From Patescibacteria group bacterium (lineage in GTDB: Bacteria > Patescibacteria > Microgenomatia > Daviesbacterales > UBA10151), in contig JAMDBX010000022.1 in the NCBI GenBank assembly GCA_023487645.1, positions 1 to 22,476 on the forward strand: a DNA stretch of 22,476 nt, read 5' to 3'. This document shows positions 1-7,678 of the stretch, piece by piece. Made by a program: the position numbers and the translations under genes. A model generated the notes under the pieces. That model had not been told where the DNA came from, searched no databases, and saw only the letters and a program-made list of their open reading frames with translations. How positions within the stretch are numbered: position 1 is the first letter of the stretch; the number at the start of each line of letters is the position of its first letter.

Positions 1-2512
1 ATCTGTAGGCGGTTTGCGCTTCATCGCTGTTGTTATCATTAATTGTCAGATTTAATGGTATTGTCTCCATGCTGGTCTGCGGGGTCATTGATAAATCCTC
101 CGCCAAAGTTTTGGCAATAGCATCAGCCAAGCTCATCACCCGATTTTTCCCAAAACCAACACTGGATGCTCCCCCAATACCTTTGAGTTGATTAACAATC
201 TTCAAAGCCACTGCTTTAGGATCAGTCTCTTTAGCGCCTCGGGCCAATCTCAAAGACAAAGATACTAATCTACCCATGGCTTCCGCATCAGCCATAGTGT
301 GCATTCCCGCTCTTCCCACAGTTACAAACACCTCAAAAGGCTGATCATCTTCATCTCGGTTAACCGTGACAAAAGCTTCTCCCACCGGGGTAGAAATTTT
401 ATAAGTCCGACCCCGTAAAATCATCGGCCTTTCAGCCACCGGAGCGGCCGGATTCTCTTTGGCAGCATTCAAAGAAGATGAAACATTCAAAACCTGGGTA
501 CTCTTGGAGCCATCCCGATAAATTGTAATGCCGTTACAACCCAACTCATAAGCCATCACGTAGGCAGTGCGAACATCATCACGGGTTGCAGAATTGGGAA
601 GGTTAATGGTTTTAGATACTCCGTTATCCGTATGTCTCTGGAAGGCGGCCTGCATTTTAACGTGCCAAACCGGGTCAATCTCCTGAGCCGTTACAAATAC
701 CTTCTGGTACTCTTCCGGCACCTCAGCTAGACCTTTAACAGATCCGTGCTCCAACACCTTAGCAGCTAAGTCATCGCTGTAAAATCCTTCCCTTTGGGCG
801 ATCTCAGTAAAAGTTTTATTGGCAATAGTTAAAATCCGGTACTGATCACCTTTGGCTTTAGCTTTGTGAATATAGGCTAAGGCAAACACCGGCTCAATAC
901 CGGAAGAGCAATCACCAATAATGGAAATGGTGCCGGTCGGCGCAATGGTGGTAATGGTGGAATTTCTGATCTGTCTTCCTCCCGCATAAGCATAAGAGGC
1001 TGGCCGATTTCTAAAGGCTGAGGCATCCTTATCAGCATAAATTGAGTTTACCCAATTCGGAAAAGCGCCATGGTCTTCTGCCAACTCCTCAGACGTCTTG
1101 TGCCCTTCCTCGTTAATAAACTTCATCAAGCTTTCGGCCAATTGCAGCGCTTCATCAGAATCGTAAGGAATCTTTAATTTGAAAAGCATATCAGCAAAAC
1201 CCATTACCCCCAAGCCAATTCTTCTATTACCATGCACCTGATCATAAATTTGCTTTAAGGTGTAAGGATTGGTTTGTACTACGTTATCTAAAAAGCGGAC
1301 TACAGTCCGGGTTACCCTCTTTAGCTCTTCCCAATTCACATCCGATCCATCAGGCAATACAAACTTACCCAGATTAATTGATCCCAAATTGCAGGCATCC
1401 CAAGGTGCTAGCGGCTGCTCTCCGCAAGGATTAGTTGATTCAATCGTCTCCAAAGACGGAATCGGGTTTGCAGGAGAGTCATTAATCCTGTCAATAAAGA
1501 TAAGCCCCGGATCACCTGTTTTCCAGGCCCGTTCAATTATTTCATCAAAAACCTGCGTTGCATTGAGTTTACCGACCGCTTCCCCGTTATGCGGAATAAT
1601 CAGTTCATAATCTTCACCCATTTTCACTGCCTCCATGAATTTATCCGTGATAGCTACCGAGATATTAAAATTGGCAATTTGTTTATCCAAAAGCAGCGTT
1701 TTAACATATTCTCTCGCCCCATCATCCGGTAAAAGCGGCGCAATCTGCTCATAAACCGGTTTATTCAAATCATCCAGTTCTGCCTTACAACGGATAAACT
1801 CTAAAATATCCGGATGATCCACCCGCAAGATTCCCATATTAGCCCCGCGTCTGGTCCCACCCTGTTTAATGGATTCTGTAGCGGCATTAAATACCTTCAA
1901 AAACGACACTGGACCGGAAGCCACCCCACCAGTGGTTTTAACAATACTGCCGGCAGGGCGAAGCCGGGAAAAAGCAAATCCGGTTCCGCCACCGGTCTGG
2001 TGAATTAAGGCAGCGTACTTGACGGCATCAAAAATTTCCGGCAGAGAATCACCCACCGGTAAGACAAAACAAGCCGAATACTGCAAGCCATTTTGCTTTC
2101 CGGCATTCATAATGGTGGGGGAATTAGGCAAAAACTCCTGTCGCACCATCATGGTATAAAACTCTTTAGCCAAATTTTCCACGAACTGCGGTTTCACTCC
2201 AAAATCAAAATCACCTGAAGCCACATCGTAGGCTATCCGCCAAAACCTTTCTGCCACAGTTTCCGCAACTTCTAAATTACCCCCCTTGAGGAGATATCTT
2301 TCCTGTAAAATTTTGTTTGAGCTTTCTGAAAATGTTGGTTGGGGCAAACCGACCGGAATTTCCGGCATCTTTTTGTAACGGGGAATAAACCTGGTTTCAA
2401 AAGTCCGAACGCTTTGATCTAAACCATTTGTTTTATGTTCACCATTAGTCTTTCTTTTACCCTGGGTTCTTGATACTGAAACAATTTGTGAGGTAGTGTT
2501 AGTTTTTTTCAT
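1..2512 (-). CDS. nrdJ: Class II (adenosylcobalamin-dependent) ribonucleotide reductase, 3' end outside window
   Basis: Reduces ribonucleotides to deoxyribonucleotides in the cytoplasm. The frame is open from the ATG at 2512 to the window edge, about 837 residues, so the C-terminus is missing. Visible landmarks are a substrate-site Cys at residue 148 (SACFVLP context), the catalytic N-x-C-x-E signature NPCGEQPL with Cys363 and Glu365, and the barrel segment TTIAPTGTISIIGDCSSGIEP. Near the in-window C-terminal end is a TSCPD-type domain (RGRTYKI.TPVGEAFVTVN, then EAMGRLVSLSLR). This architecture is known for long vitamin-B12-dependent enzymes; cofactor use is inferred from family, not seen. 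The C-terminal redox Cys pair should lie beyond base 1. The start overlaps the nrdR stop (ATGA), so the two are translationally coupled. No intein or frameshift was seen. Confidence 0.93.
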   Translation of the reverse strand, partial: MKKTNTTSQIVSVSRTQGKRKTNGEHKTNGLDQSVRTFETRFIPRYKKMPEIPVGLPQPTFSESSNKILQERYLLKGGNLEVAETVAERFWRIAYDVASGDFDFGVKPQFVENLAKEFYTMMVRQEFLPNSPTIMNAGKQNGLQYSACFVLPVGDSLPEIFDAVKYAALIHQTGGGTGFAFSRLRPAGSIVKTTGGVASGPVSFLKVFNAATESIKQGGTRRGANMGILRVDHPDILEFIRCKAELDDLNKPVYEQIAPLLPDDGAREYVKTLLLDKQIANFNISVAITDKFMEAVKMGEDYELIIPHNGEAVGKLNATQVFDEIIERAWKTGDPGLIFIDRINDSPANPIPSLETIESTNPCGEQPLAPWDACNLGSINLGKFVLPDGSDVNWEELKRVTRTVVRFLDNVVQTNPYTLKQIYDQVHGNRRIGLGVMGFADMLFKLKIPYDSDEALQLAESLMKFINEEGHKTSEELAEDHGAFPNWVNSIYADKDASAFRNRPASYAYAGGRQIRNSTITTIAPTGTISIIGDCSSGIEPVFALAYIHKAKAKGDQYRILTIANKTFTEIAQREGFYSDDLAAKVLEHGSVKGLAEVPEEYQKVFVTAQEIDPVWHVKMQAAFQRHTDNGVSKTINLPNSATRDDVRTAYVMAYELGCNGITIYRDGSKSTQVLNVSSSLNAAKENPAAPVAERPMILRGRTYKISTPVGEAFVTVNRDEDDQPFEVFVTVGRAGMHTMADAEAMGRLVSLSLRLARGAKETDPKAVALKIVNQLKGIGGASSVGFGKNRVMSLADAIAKTLAEDLSMTPQTSMETIPLNLTINDNNSDEAQTAYR

Positions 2513-2949
2513 AAAGTCTCTAATTCCTTCTTAAAATCCTTTGGGTCAGAAAAGGTCCGATAAACGCTGGCAAACCGTAAATAAGCTACCGAATCCAGCT
2601 TCTTTAACTCTGAAAGAACCCATTTACCCAAAGTCTGGGAAGGGATTTCTTTCAAACCTTTAGTCCTAATCCGGCCTTCTATTCTATCAAGTATCTCTGA
2701 AACCTTGTCAATCCCCGGTCTTTTTTCCAAAGCTTTCCTTAAACCCGCTTGTAGTTTTTCCTTTGCGAAAGGCTGTCGCTTGCCATCCTTTTTCAAAACC
2801 AAAAGCTCGATCTCCGCCAAAATCTCGTAGGTAGTAAAACGTTTAGCGCATTTTAAACACTCGCGTCGCCTTCTCACCTCACCACGGCTATCAACAGACC
2901 TTTTGTCTACAACTTTACTTAAATTACTTTGGCAAAAAGGGCATTTCAT
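2509..2949 (-). CDS. nrdR: Transcriptional repressor NrdR
   Basis: A regulator of ribonucleotide reductase genes that senses ATP/dATP. The 146-residue protein has the family's usual length (about 150). The N-terminal zinc ribbon has C3-x2-C6 and C31-x2-C34 with a basic RRRREC stretch between. An ATP-cone domain follows from about residue 48 (LVLKKDGKRQPFAKEKL) to about 138. It lies directly upstream of nrdJ with a 4-base overlap, the expected regulator-target operon. No Shine-Dalgarno sequence precedes the ATG; the bases immediately upstream belong to an inverted repeat (see leader entry), so translation start may depend on RNA folding. Confidence 0.96.
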   Translation of the reverse strand: MKCPFCQSNLSKVVDKRSVDSRGEVRRRRECLKCAKRFTTYEILAEIELLVLKKDGKRQPFAKEKLQAGLRKALEKRPGIDKVSEILDRIEGRIRTKGLKEIPSQTLGKWVLSELKKLDSVAYLRFASVYRTFSDPKDFKKELETL

Positions 2950-2950
2950 T

Positions 2951-3093
2951 GTTTTGGACTTTTCGAACTAACCAATTTTTGTTTATTTATGTTTTCTGTC
3001 AAAAAGTCCATCACGACCTAAAAGATCGTAATGGACAAATCGGCAGAAAGAATTAATTAACATATTTAGGTATGTACCGATTTAGTCCAAAAC
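2951..3093 (-). promoter_or_regulatory. Attenuator-like leader of nrdR-nrdJ with four mutually complementary arms
   Basis: In transcript order the arms are A (3093-3077), B (3043-3026), C (3016-3001) and D (2968-2951). A pairs with B (3077-3088 with 3033-3043, one bulged base). B pairs with C (3026-3036 with 3006-3016, 11 positions, one mismatch). C pairs with D (3002-3009 with 2956-2963, 8 bp). A pairs with D (3084-3093 with 2951-2960, 10 bp). The B:C hairpin is followed in the transcript by five U, so it resembles a weak intrinsic terminator; A:B would prevent it. Arm D ends one base before the nrdR ATG. The pairings are seen; the switching role is inferred. Alternatively B:C is simply the terminator of the upstream cyclophilin transcript. 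Confidence 0.5.
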
Positions 3094-3100
3094 GTATTCT

Positions 3101-3131
3101 AGCATAGCATGTTGATATCTTGGAGTGTCAA
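3101..3131 (-). promoter_or_regulatory. Putative nrdR promoter
   Basis: On the minus strand there is a perfect TTGACA (-35) at 3126-3131. TG-C-TATGCT follows with the hexamer at 3101-3106 (19-bp spacer), and an overlapping TG-C-TAGAAT sits at 3096-3101. Both carry the extended -10 TGn element. Transcription would begin near 3090, exactly at arm A of the leader. The position of the start site is inferred. Confidence 0.5.
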
Positions 3132-3132
3132 T

Positions 3133-3148
3133 ATACAATATATGGTGC
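3133..3148 (-). promoter_or_regulatory. Possible NrdR box upstream of nrdR
   Basis: The 16 bases match 13 positions of the published NrdR-box consensus acaCwAtATaTwGtgt, including the central CAATATAT core. They lie just upstream of the putative -35 of the nrdR promoter, where an autoregulatory site would be expected. Two points weaken it: NrdR boxes usually come in tandem and no convincing second copy was found one helical-phase step away, and part of the site also belongs to a small palindrome (3141-3160). Confidence 0.4.
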
Positions 3149-3161
3149 AATGCAACCATAC

Positions 3162-3854
3162 TTACTGCTGGGAATTTAAGATGACAACTTTTTGCATCAC
3201 ATCTCCGACCGCTATTTTTTCCACTACATCCATGCCGGAAATTACCTGACCGAAAATTGTGTATTTTTTCGGTAATTCCGGATGATCATCCAGCATGATG
3301 AAAAACTGACTGCCGTTGGTGTCTGGGCCCGCATTAGCCATAGCCACAATCCCCTTTGTATAGTCTCGGGTTACTGGCTCATCGGCAAATTTATATCCCG
3401 GTCCTCCAGTACCGTCCCCATTGGGATCACCACCCTGTATCACAAAACCAGGCTCTACTCGATGAAAAGTCAAACCGTCATAAAAACCACTGGATGCCAA
3501 AACTATAAAATTAGAAGCAGCCATAGTGGCTTCCGGATAAATTTGAAATTTGATTACACCTTTGGCTGTCTGAATTGCGGCTGTTTTATTTTGTAAAACT
3601 TCCGGCTTTAAAGTTCCCGGAAACTGAGATAGCTTTTTGTTTTTGGACAAAGGTAGGTCCGTTGCTTGCGGTTGCTGCTGTCCATTGGCCGGCTGGGGAG
3701 ATTTATTGATCATAAAAGTCAAATCCTGTGGTGACGGAGAAGGAGAAGCAGATGCACTGCCAACTTCCTGATTAAATTTTGTAATAGCAAAGTACACGCC
3801 TACTCCAATTACGAAAATAATTAAAAGAGTTCCCAGAACACGCTGGTTGGTCAT
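3162..3854 (-). CDS. Membrane-anchored cyclophilin-type peptidyl-prolyl cis-trans isomerase
   Basis: Catalyses prolyl isomerisation during folding of exported proteins. The ATG at 3854 is preferred (about 230 residues): it puts a hydrophobic anchor (residues 6-24) at the very N-terminus. A TTG at 3881 would add nine residues. A Ser/Pro- and Gln-rich linker (about 33-65) leads to the cyclophilin domain (about 92-228), with the family signatures FHRVEPGFVIQGGDP (including the catalytic Arg) and MANAGPDTNGSQFFI. It is the last gene of the dacA-type/kinase/cyclophilin minus-strand run and should act on the outside of the cytoplasmic membrane. Confidence 0.9.
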   Translation of the reverse strand: MTNQRVLGTLLIIFVIGVGVYFAITKFNQEVGSASASPSPSPQDLTFMINKSPQPANGQQQPQATDLPLSKNKKLSQFPGTLKPEVLQNKTAAIQTAKGVIKFQIYPEATMAASNFIVLASSGFYDGLTFHRVEPGFVIQGGDPNGDGTGGPGYKFADEPVTRDYTKGIVAMANAGPDTNGSQFFIMLDDHPELPKKYTIFGQVISGMDVVEKIAVGDVMQKVVILNSQQ

Positions 3855-3897
3855 CGCCAAATATATAACACCAAATACCAATTATGACAAGGAGTAT

Positions 3898-4968
3898 TTA
3901 GTAATTCTTCGGCATTTCTAAATAAAAAGTAGAACCTTTGCCTCCGTTACTTTTAACATGCAATTTTCCATTATAATGCTTGATAATTTGTGAAGAAATA
4001 AAAAGACCCAAGCCCAAACCCTCCACCCTGCCTTGCTGAGTCCTTCTGGAGCGATAAAAGTGCTTAAAGATAGCTTTTTGCTCTGGTCTGGGTATCCCTA
4101 TTCCATAATCTTTGACAGCCAGAATTACCCCTTCTCTTTTACCTTTGAGCCTAACTTTAATTGGGCTTTGCTCCGGCGAATACTTAATTGCATTTGTTAA
4201 TAAGTTTGTAATAACTTGCCCAAGCCTATATCCGTCGGCTTTGATAATCTTACGGGTTTTCCCAGAAACTATTATCTCTCTTTTGCTGTTAATAATCTGT
4301 TGATTGCTTACAATTTTTCGAATTAGACTGTCAAAATCAAATAACTCATCTTTATATAAAAATCTTCCTATTTCAATTCTAGACACATCTAATAAGTCAT
4401 TTATTAATTCCAGTAACCTTTCTGCCTGAACATCTATTTCTCTTATATATCCAAATGACTTATTTTTACCACTTTTTTTAAGCTTTTTTTGAAGTAAACC
4501 AATATACCCCTTAATCACCGCGAGCGGGTTTTTTATCTCATGAGCTGCCAAAGCTACAAACTGATCCTTTTGAAATTCAGCTTCATATCTAGCTTCACTG
4601 ATTAAACTAACGAAAAAACCTAAAATCATATAAATAAAAGTCAGGATAAAATCCTCAAATCCTGAGTGCAAAGGAAGATCTACCCTGAGAAACGTCAGAT
4701 AGCTTATAATACCCGTAAGAACCGTTACGAGCACCCCAGGACCTAAGCCCCCATACCAAGAGCTGGCTGTCACGACCAAAATAAGCATGAAAAGCGATAG
4801 AGCTTGGACATGAATTAAATTAGGATATATATTCAAAGTTAAATAGAACAAAGAAAATACCAACAAAAAGACAACAATTGAGAAACTGTATCTTTTAAAC
4901 CTGGTCCTTTTCCGGAAATAGGCCAGTTTCACCAAATGGAATTTGAACCTGAACCACAGTTCTTCCAC
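3898..4968 (-). CDS. Sensor histidine kinase with KdpD-like (DUF4118-type) membrane domain
   Basis: Autophosphorylating sensor of a two-component system, 356 residues. Four hydrophobic segments between about 27 and 122, including the WYGGLGPGVL turn (71-80), resemble the DUF4118 membrane domain of KdpD-type kinases. The cytoplasmic part has the H-box AAHEIKNPLAVIKGY with phospho-acceptor His143, the N-box NLLTNAIKYSP (Asn255, Asn259), the G1 box VKDYGIGIP (Asp287) and the G2 box GLGLGLF (about 317-323). All key residues are present, so it should be active. The ATG overlaps the stop of the upstream DD-carboxypeptidase gene (ATGA). No response regulator is in the window, so its partner is elsewhere. 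There is no large periplasmic sensing domain; it probably senses a membrane or cell-wall signal. Confidence 0.92.
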   Translation of the reverse strand: MEELWFRFKFHLVKLAYFRKRTRFKRYSFSIVVFLLVFSLFYLTLNIYPNLIHVQALSLFMLILVVTASSWYGGLGPGVLVTVLTGIISYLTFLRVDLPLHSGFEDFILTFIYMILGFFVSLISEARYEAEFQKDQFVALAAHEIKNPLAVIKGYIGLLQKKLKKSGKNKSFGYIREIDVQAERLLELINDLLDVSRIEIGRFLYKDELFDFDSLIRKIVSNQQIINSKREIIVSGKTRKIIKADGYRLGQVITNLLTNAIKYSPEQSPIKVRLKGKREGVILAVKDYGIGIPRPEQKAIFKHFYRSRRTQQGRVEGLGLGLFISSQIIKHYNGKLHVKSNGGKGSTFYLEMPKNY

Positions 4969-5879
4969 TACTTCATTTTACCAAATGAGTAATCTAAAAG
5001 CTCCCTGGCCTCATCTCTCCTGTCTTCAGAACCCAAAAGCACCCCTACCACCTCCTGGTCATCCTTCCTTGCCAGCGTTATCAAAGTCAAGCCTGCTTCA
5101 GGAGTATAACCCGTCTTAAACCCCACCACCCCCGGATAAGTGGTTAACAGGTTAATTCCGGAATACATATCGTAATCCTGATGATTTTCTGTTTGTGGCA
5201 AATAAATGTGACTTTGTGAAGATATATCCACAACTTGTGGGAAGTAACGAATCAGGAATCTGGTCAAAAGAGCTAAATCATATGCTGTTGAGTAAGAATT
5301 ATTTGTATCTTCGTCCAGTCCGGTAGGATTGGCATAAAATGTATCATTCATTCCTAATTGCTTTGCCTTATCATTCATCAACTTAACAAACTCCTCTCTG
5401 TCTCCAGTAACCCCCTCTGCCAAAATTTCTGCCGCATCATTGGCCGAGACTAAAAATATCCCATCCAGAAGCTCTTTTAGAGTTAACTTCTCACCAGCTA
5501 TAAGCAACATTTTATCCGGCTCCATGTCGGCTGCTTGCTGGCTGACCGTAAACTGATCCTCCATGCTTTTGTGTTCCAAAGCCACCAGCACAGTCATCAC
5601 TTTAACCAAAGACGCAATCGGCAACCTTTGGTGAATATTTTTTGAATAAAACACCTCACCGTTTTTGGTATCGGTAAAAAAGGCTGCCTTGGCACTTATA
5701 ATTGGCGCATCCTGTTTATCCTCAGATACTTGAGGAAACCACTGATTTACTCCTAAAACATTTTCTTCCTTTAAGAGAGGAGAGATTAAATCAACTGAGA
5801 CTTTTTTTCCCGTTAAATTGAGTATTAAAAATGAACACAAAGTTACCAGGATAATGGATAAAAAAGTAAGTTTCTTCAT
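4968..5879 (-). CDS. D-alanyl-D-alanine carboxypeptidase (S11 family, DacA-type)
   Basis: Removes the terminal D-Ala from peptidoglycan pentapeptides outside the membrane. The 303-residue protein has an N-terminal hydrophobic segment (about 4-22; signal peptide or anchor) and all three penicillin-binding motifs: SxxK as S90-L-V-K93, SxN as S145-A-N147, and KTG at 255-257. It ends soon after the catalytic domain and lacks the long C-terminal beta domain and amphipathic anchor of E. coli PBP5. It is first in an operon with the histidine kinase and the cyclophilin, and divergent from an L,D-transpeptidase that would use the tetrapeptides it creates. Confidence 0.94.
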   Translation of the reverse strand: MKKLTFLSIILVTLCSFLILNLTGKKVSVDLISPLLKEENVLGVNQWFPQVSEDKQDAPIISAKAAFFTDTKNGEVFYSKNIHQRLPIASLVKVMTVLVALEHKSMEDQFTVSQQAADMEPDKMLLIAGEKLTLKELLDGIFLVSANDAAEILAEGVTGDREEFVKLMNDKAKQLGMNDTFYANPTGLDEDTNNSYSTAYDLALLTRFLIRYFPQVVDISSQSHIYLPQTENHQDYDMYSGINLLTTYPGVVGFKTGYTPEAGLTLITLARKDDQEVVGVLLGSEDRRDEARELLDYSFGKMK

Positions 5880-5893
5880 AGAGAAGATTATTC

Positions 5894-5902
5894 ATCATAC
5901 CA
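5894..5902 (-). promoter_or_regulatory. Extended -10 promoter of the DD-carboxypeptidase operon
   Basis: On the minus strand this reads TGGTATGAT, an extended -10 element (TGn plus a 5-of-6 match to TATAAT), 14 bases before the ATG at 5879. No good -35 was seen. The expected 5' leader is only about 8 bases and has no Shine-Dalgarno sequence. Confidence 0.5.
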
Positions 5903-5906
5903 AACA

Positions 5907-6695
5907 ATGCAAGAAGACAAACTGCCTCTTGACGCCACTATCAGCTTTGCCTCAAAATTAAATTGGGGAGTTATGCTGCACCGTTTACTGCCTGTTTTAC
6001 TGGTTGTCGCTGTAATCATTTACACTGCTTTTAATTTTCAATCCCTAAGAAGGACTATTGCCTATAGATTGCATATTTCCGGCGACTCCACTACCTCCTG
6101 CTGTGATGCTGCTAAAGTCGCCAAATCCGACGGGAAGTTTGATGAAAACGCTTCGGTGGCTATCTTTAATAACCAGGTTATTGATTACCCAAAAACTTCC
6201 CTGGCTTACGCATACTCTCAAACTTTAGCTCAAAACACCAATAGCGACCAGGCGGTTTTGGGAACTACCAATGCCAGCGGGGAGGAAAGATGGATTGATG
6301 TATCTTTAGATGAACAAAGAGTGAGGGCCTGGGAGGGAAATAAATTAGTTATGGAATTCCCTATTTCTTCTGGTCTCTGGGCACCCACCCCTAAGGGAAC
6401 ATTTAATATCTGGTATAAAACCCGCAGCCAAAGAATGGCAGGAGGATCAAGGGATATGGGCACTTATTACGACTTACCTAATGTGCCAAATAATATGTTT
6501 TTCTATCAAGGTTTTGCACTGCACGGCGCTTACTGGCACAATAATTTTGGTCACCCTATGAGTCATGGCTGCGTTAATGAACCATTAGCCAGCGCTGCCC
6601 AAATCTTTGATTGGGCCGGCCCGGTTTTGCCTCCGGGCCAAGGCGCAGTCAGGGCCACTCCGGAAAACCCCGGTACCAGAGTAGTAGTACACTAA
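5907..6695 (+). CDS. Membrane-anchored L,D-transpeptidase (YkuD family)
   Basis: Forms 3-3 peptidoglycan cross-links from tetrapeptide donors. The 262-residue protein has one transmembrane segment (about 25-42), a low-complexity stalk (about 60-125) that contains a Cys pair (65-66), then the YkuD domain (about 128-260). The active-site signature is complete: HGAYWHNNFGHPMSHGCVN, with catalytic Cys222, His206 and Ser219/His220. It starts 27 bp from the divergent DD-carboxypeptidase and its stop overlaps the convergent pfkB-type stop by four bases. Its own promoter was not recognised. A later ATG at Met23 would remove the short cytoplasmic tail; the upstream ATG is kept because it gives a normal bitopic protein. 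Confidence 0.92.
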   Translation: MQEDKLPLDATISFASKLNWGVMLHRLLPVLLVVAVIIYTAFNFQSLRRTIAYRLHISGDSTTSCCDAAKVAKSDGKFDENASVAIFNNQVIDYPKTSLAYAYSQTLAQNTNSDQAVLGTTNASGEERWIDVSLDEQRVRAWEGNKLVMEFPISSGLWAPTPKGTFNIWYKTRSQRMAGGSRDMGTYYDLPNVPNNMFFYQGFALHGAYWHNNFGHPMSHGCVNEPLASAAQIFDWAGPVLPPGQGAVRATPENPGTRVVVH

Positions 6696-7678
6696 ATCTC
6701 TTTGGCAACTATTTTAGAGTTTTCTTTTAATTTCTCCTGCATTTGGCTGTAAGTTAACAAACCAGCCTGAGGGCCCACTTGTTCAATCACTGAAGCGGCA
6801 TTAGCCGCTCCCCACCTCATCGCCTCAGCTAAATCTTTACCGTAAAAAAGCCCGGCCAAACAAGCAGTGGCATAGGCATCTCCGGCTCCTGTCATCTCCA
6901 CTAATTTTGCCGGAAAGACTCCCAAATGATAAAACTTTTCTCCGTCAACCCCCCAAGATCCTTCTCCGCCGTTTGTGATAATAACCATTTTCGGACCTAA
7001 ATCCGCAATGCCTTTGAGTAGTTTTTTAATATTTACATCTTCTTTCTCGTTTATCCCCAAAATTCTCTTTGCCTCCCCCTTATTCACAAAAAAAGCCTCT
7101 GCTAAAGCTAAAATTTTTGGGTATATTTTACCTCCTTGTCGCCTATGATAAGTCCCCGGATTATATAGCAGCCTTGATCCTGTCCTCTCCAGATACGCCC
7201 CTAATTCATTGAGTAAATTTGATTGAGTAAAACTAGGCGACAAGGAGGTAAAATATACCCATTTAGCAAAATCTAAATCCGGTAGTTTATAGTGCCAGTT
7301 TTGGTGGTAGACAAAAATTGTTCGCTCTCCTTTGAAGTTTAAAACAGTTGATAAATTAGATTCCATTCCCTGATTAACCACCACATATCTTTTGTCCACG
7401 CCCTCAGAAGTCAGTTTTTCGACAATCTGCTTGCCTGCTACATCTGATCCAACGTTTACATAAAATGCAGTTTTTAATTTCAGCCTGGCACCTCCCACTA
7501 CATTATTGGCTCCATTACCCGCCACTAAATGTGTCAATTTATCCACCGGAATTTTATCCCCAAACTCCACGCACAACCGGCAATCAGTTTTATTGAGGTT
7601 ACACTTTACTTCTGCATCATGAATCTGCACATAATTATCAATCGTGGCATCACCAATGGAGATTAAATCAAAAGCCAT
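6692..7678 (-). CDS. PfkB-family carbohydrate/nucleoside kinase
   Basis: An ATP-dependent sugar or nucleoside kinase of the ribokinase fold, 328 residues. It has the N-terminal GD.TID start, the substrate-loop AGNGANNVVGGARL (about 53-66), and the catalytic anion hole TGAGDAYATACLAGLFYG with base Asp267. Residues 26-36 hold three cysteines (C26, C33, C36) that classical ribokinases lack; they could bind a metal or form a disulfide. The substrate cannot be read from sequence. Its ATG overlaps the stop of the copZ-like gene (ATGA), so it is translated with the copper operon. The coding sequence contains a perfect 28-bp inverted repeat (7118-7145 and 7234-7261) that does not break the frame. Confidence 0.88.
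   Translation of the reverse strand: MAFDLISIGDATIDNYVQIHDAEVKCNLNKTDCRLCVEFGDKIPVDKLTHLVAGNGANNVVGGARLKLKTAFYVNVGSDVAGKQIVEKLTSEGVDKRYVVVNQGMESNLSTVLNFKGERTIFVYHQNWHYKLPDLDFAKWVYFTSLSPSFTQSNLLNELGAYLERTGSRLLYNPGTYHRRQGGKIYPKILALAEAFFVNKGEAKRILGINEKEDVNIKKLLKGIADLGPKMVIITNGGEGSWGVDGEKFYHLGVFPAKLVEMTGAGDAYATACLAGLFYGKDLAEAMRWGAANAASVIEQVGPQAGLLTYSQMQEKLKENSKIVAKEI
7118..7261. repeat. Perfect 28-bp inverted repeat inside the pfkB-family gene
   Basis: Bases 7118-7145 are the exact reverse complement of 7234-7261, with an 88-bp spacer; the match stops at the next base on both sides. Both arms are translated in the same frame: the upstream arm (7261-7234 on the minus strand) encodes WVYFTSLSP, the other encodes RRQGGKIYP. 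The RNA could form a long stem within the message, and the second arm carries the Shine-Dalgarno-like AAGGAGGT. Chance is very unlikely for a match of this length; the cause is unknown. Confidence 0.97.

Noticed and set aside
2509..2511. Recoded TGA (Gly), as in some CPR phyla
   Set aside because: TGA ends nrdR, a transketolase half, ribE and ribA at the expected family lengths, mostly at start-stop overlaps.
2951..3093. Cobalamin riboswitch in the leader of the B12-dependent reductase
   Set aside because: No B12-box or GCCACTG-type core is visible and the region is too short for the classical aptamer.
3141..3160. Terminator of the cyclophilin gene
   Set aside because: A small palindrome is present but no T run follows it on the minus strand.
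7118..7261. Insertion-sequence ends
   Set aside because: The 88-bp spacer encodes no transposase and the whole region stays in the kinase reading frame; no flanking target duplication seen.
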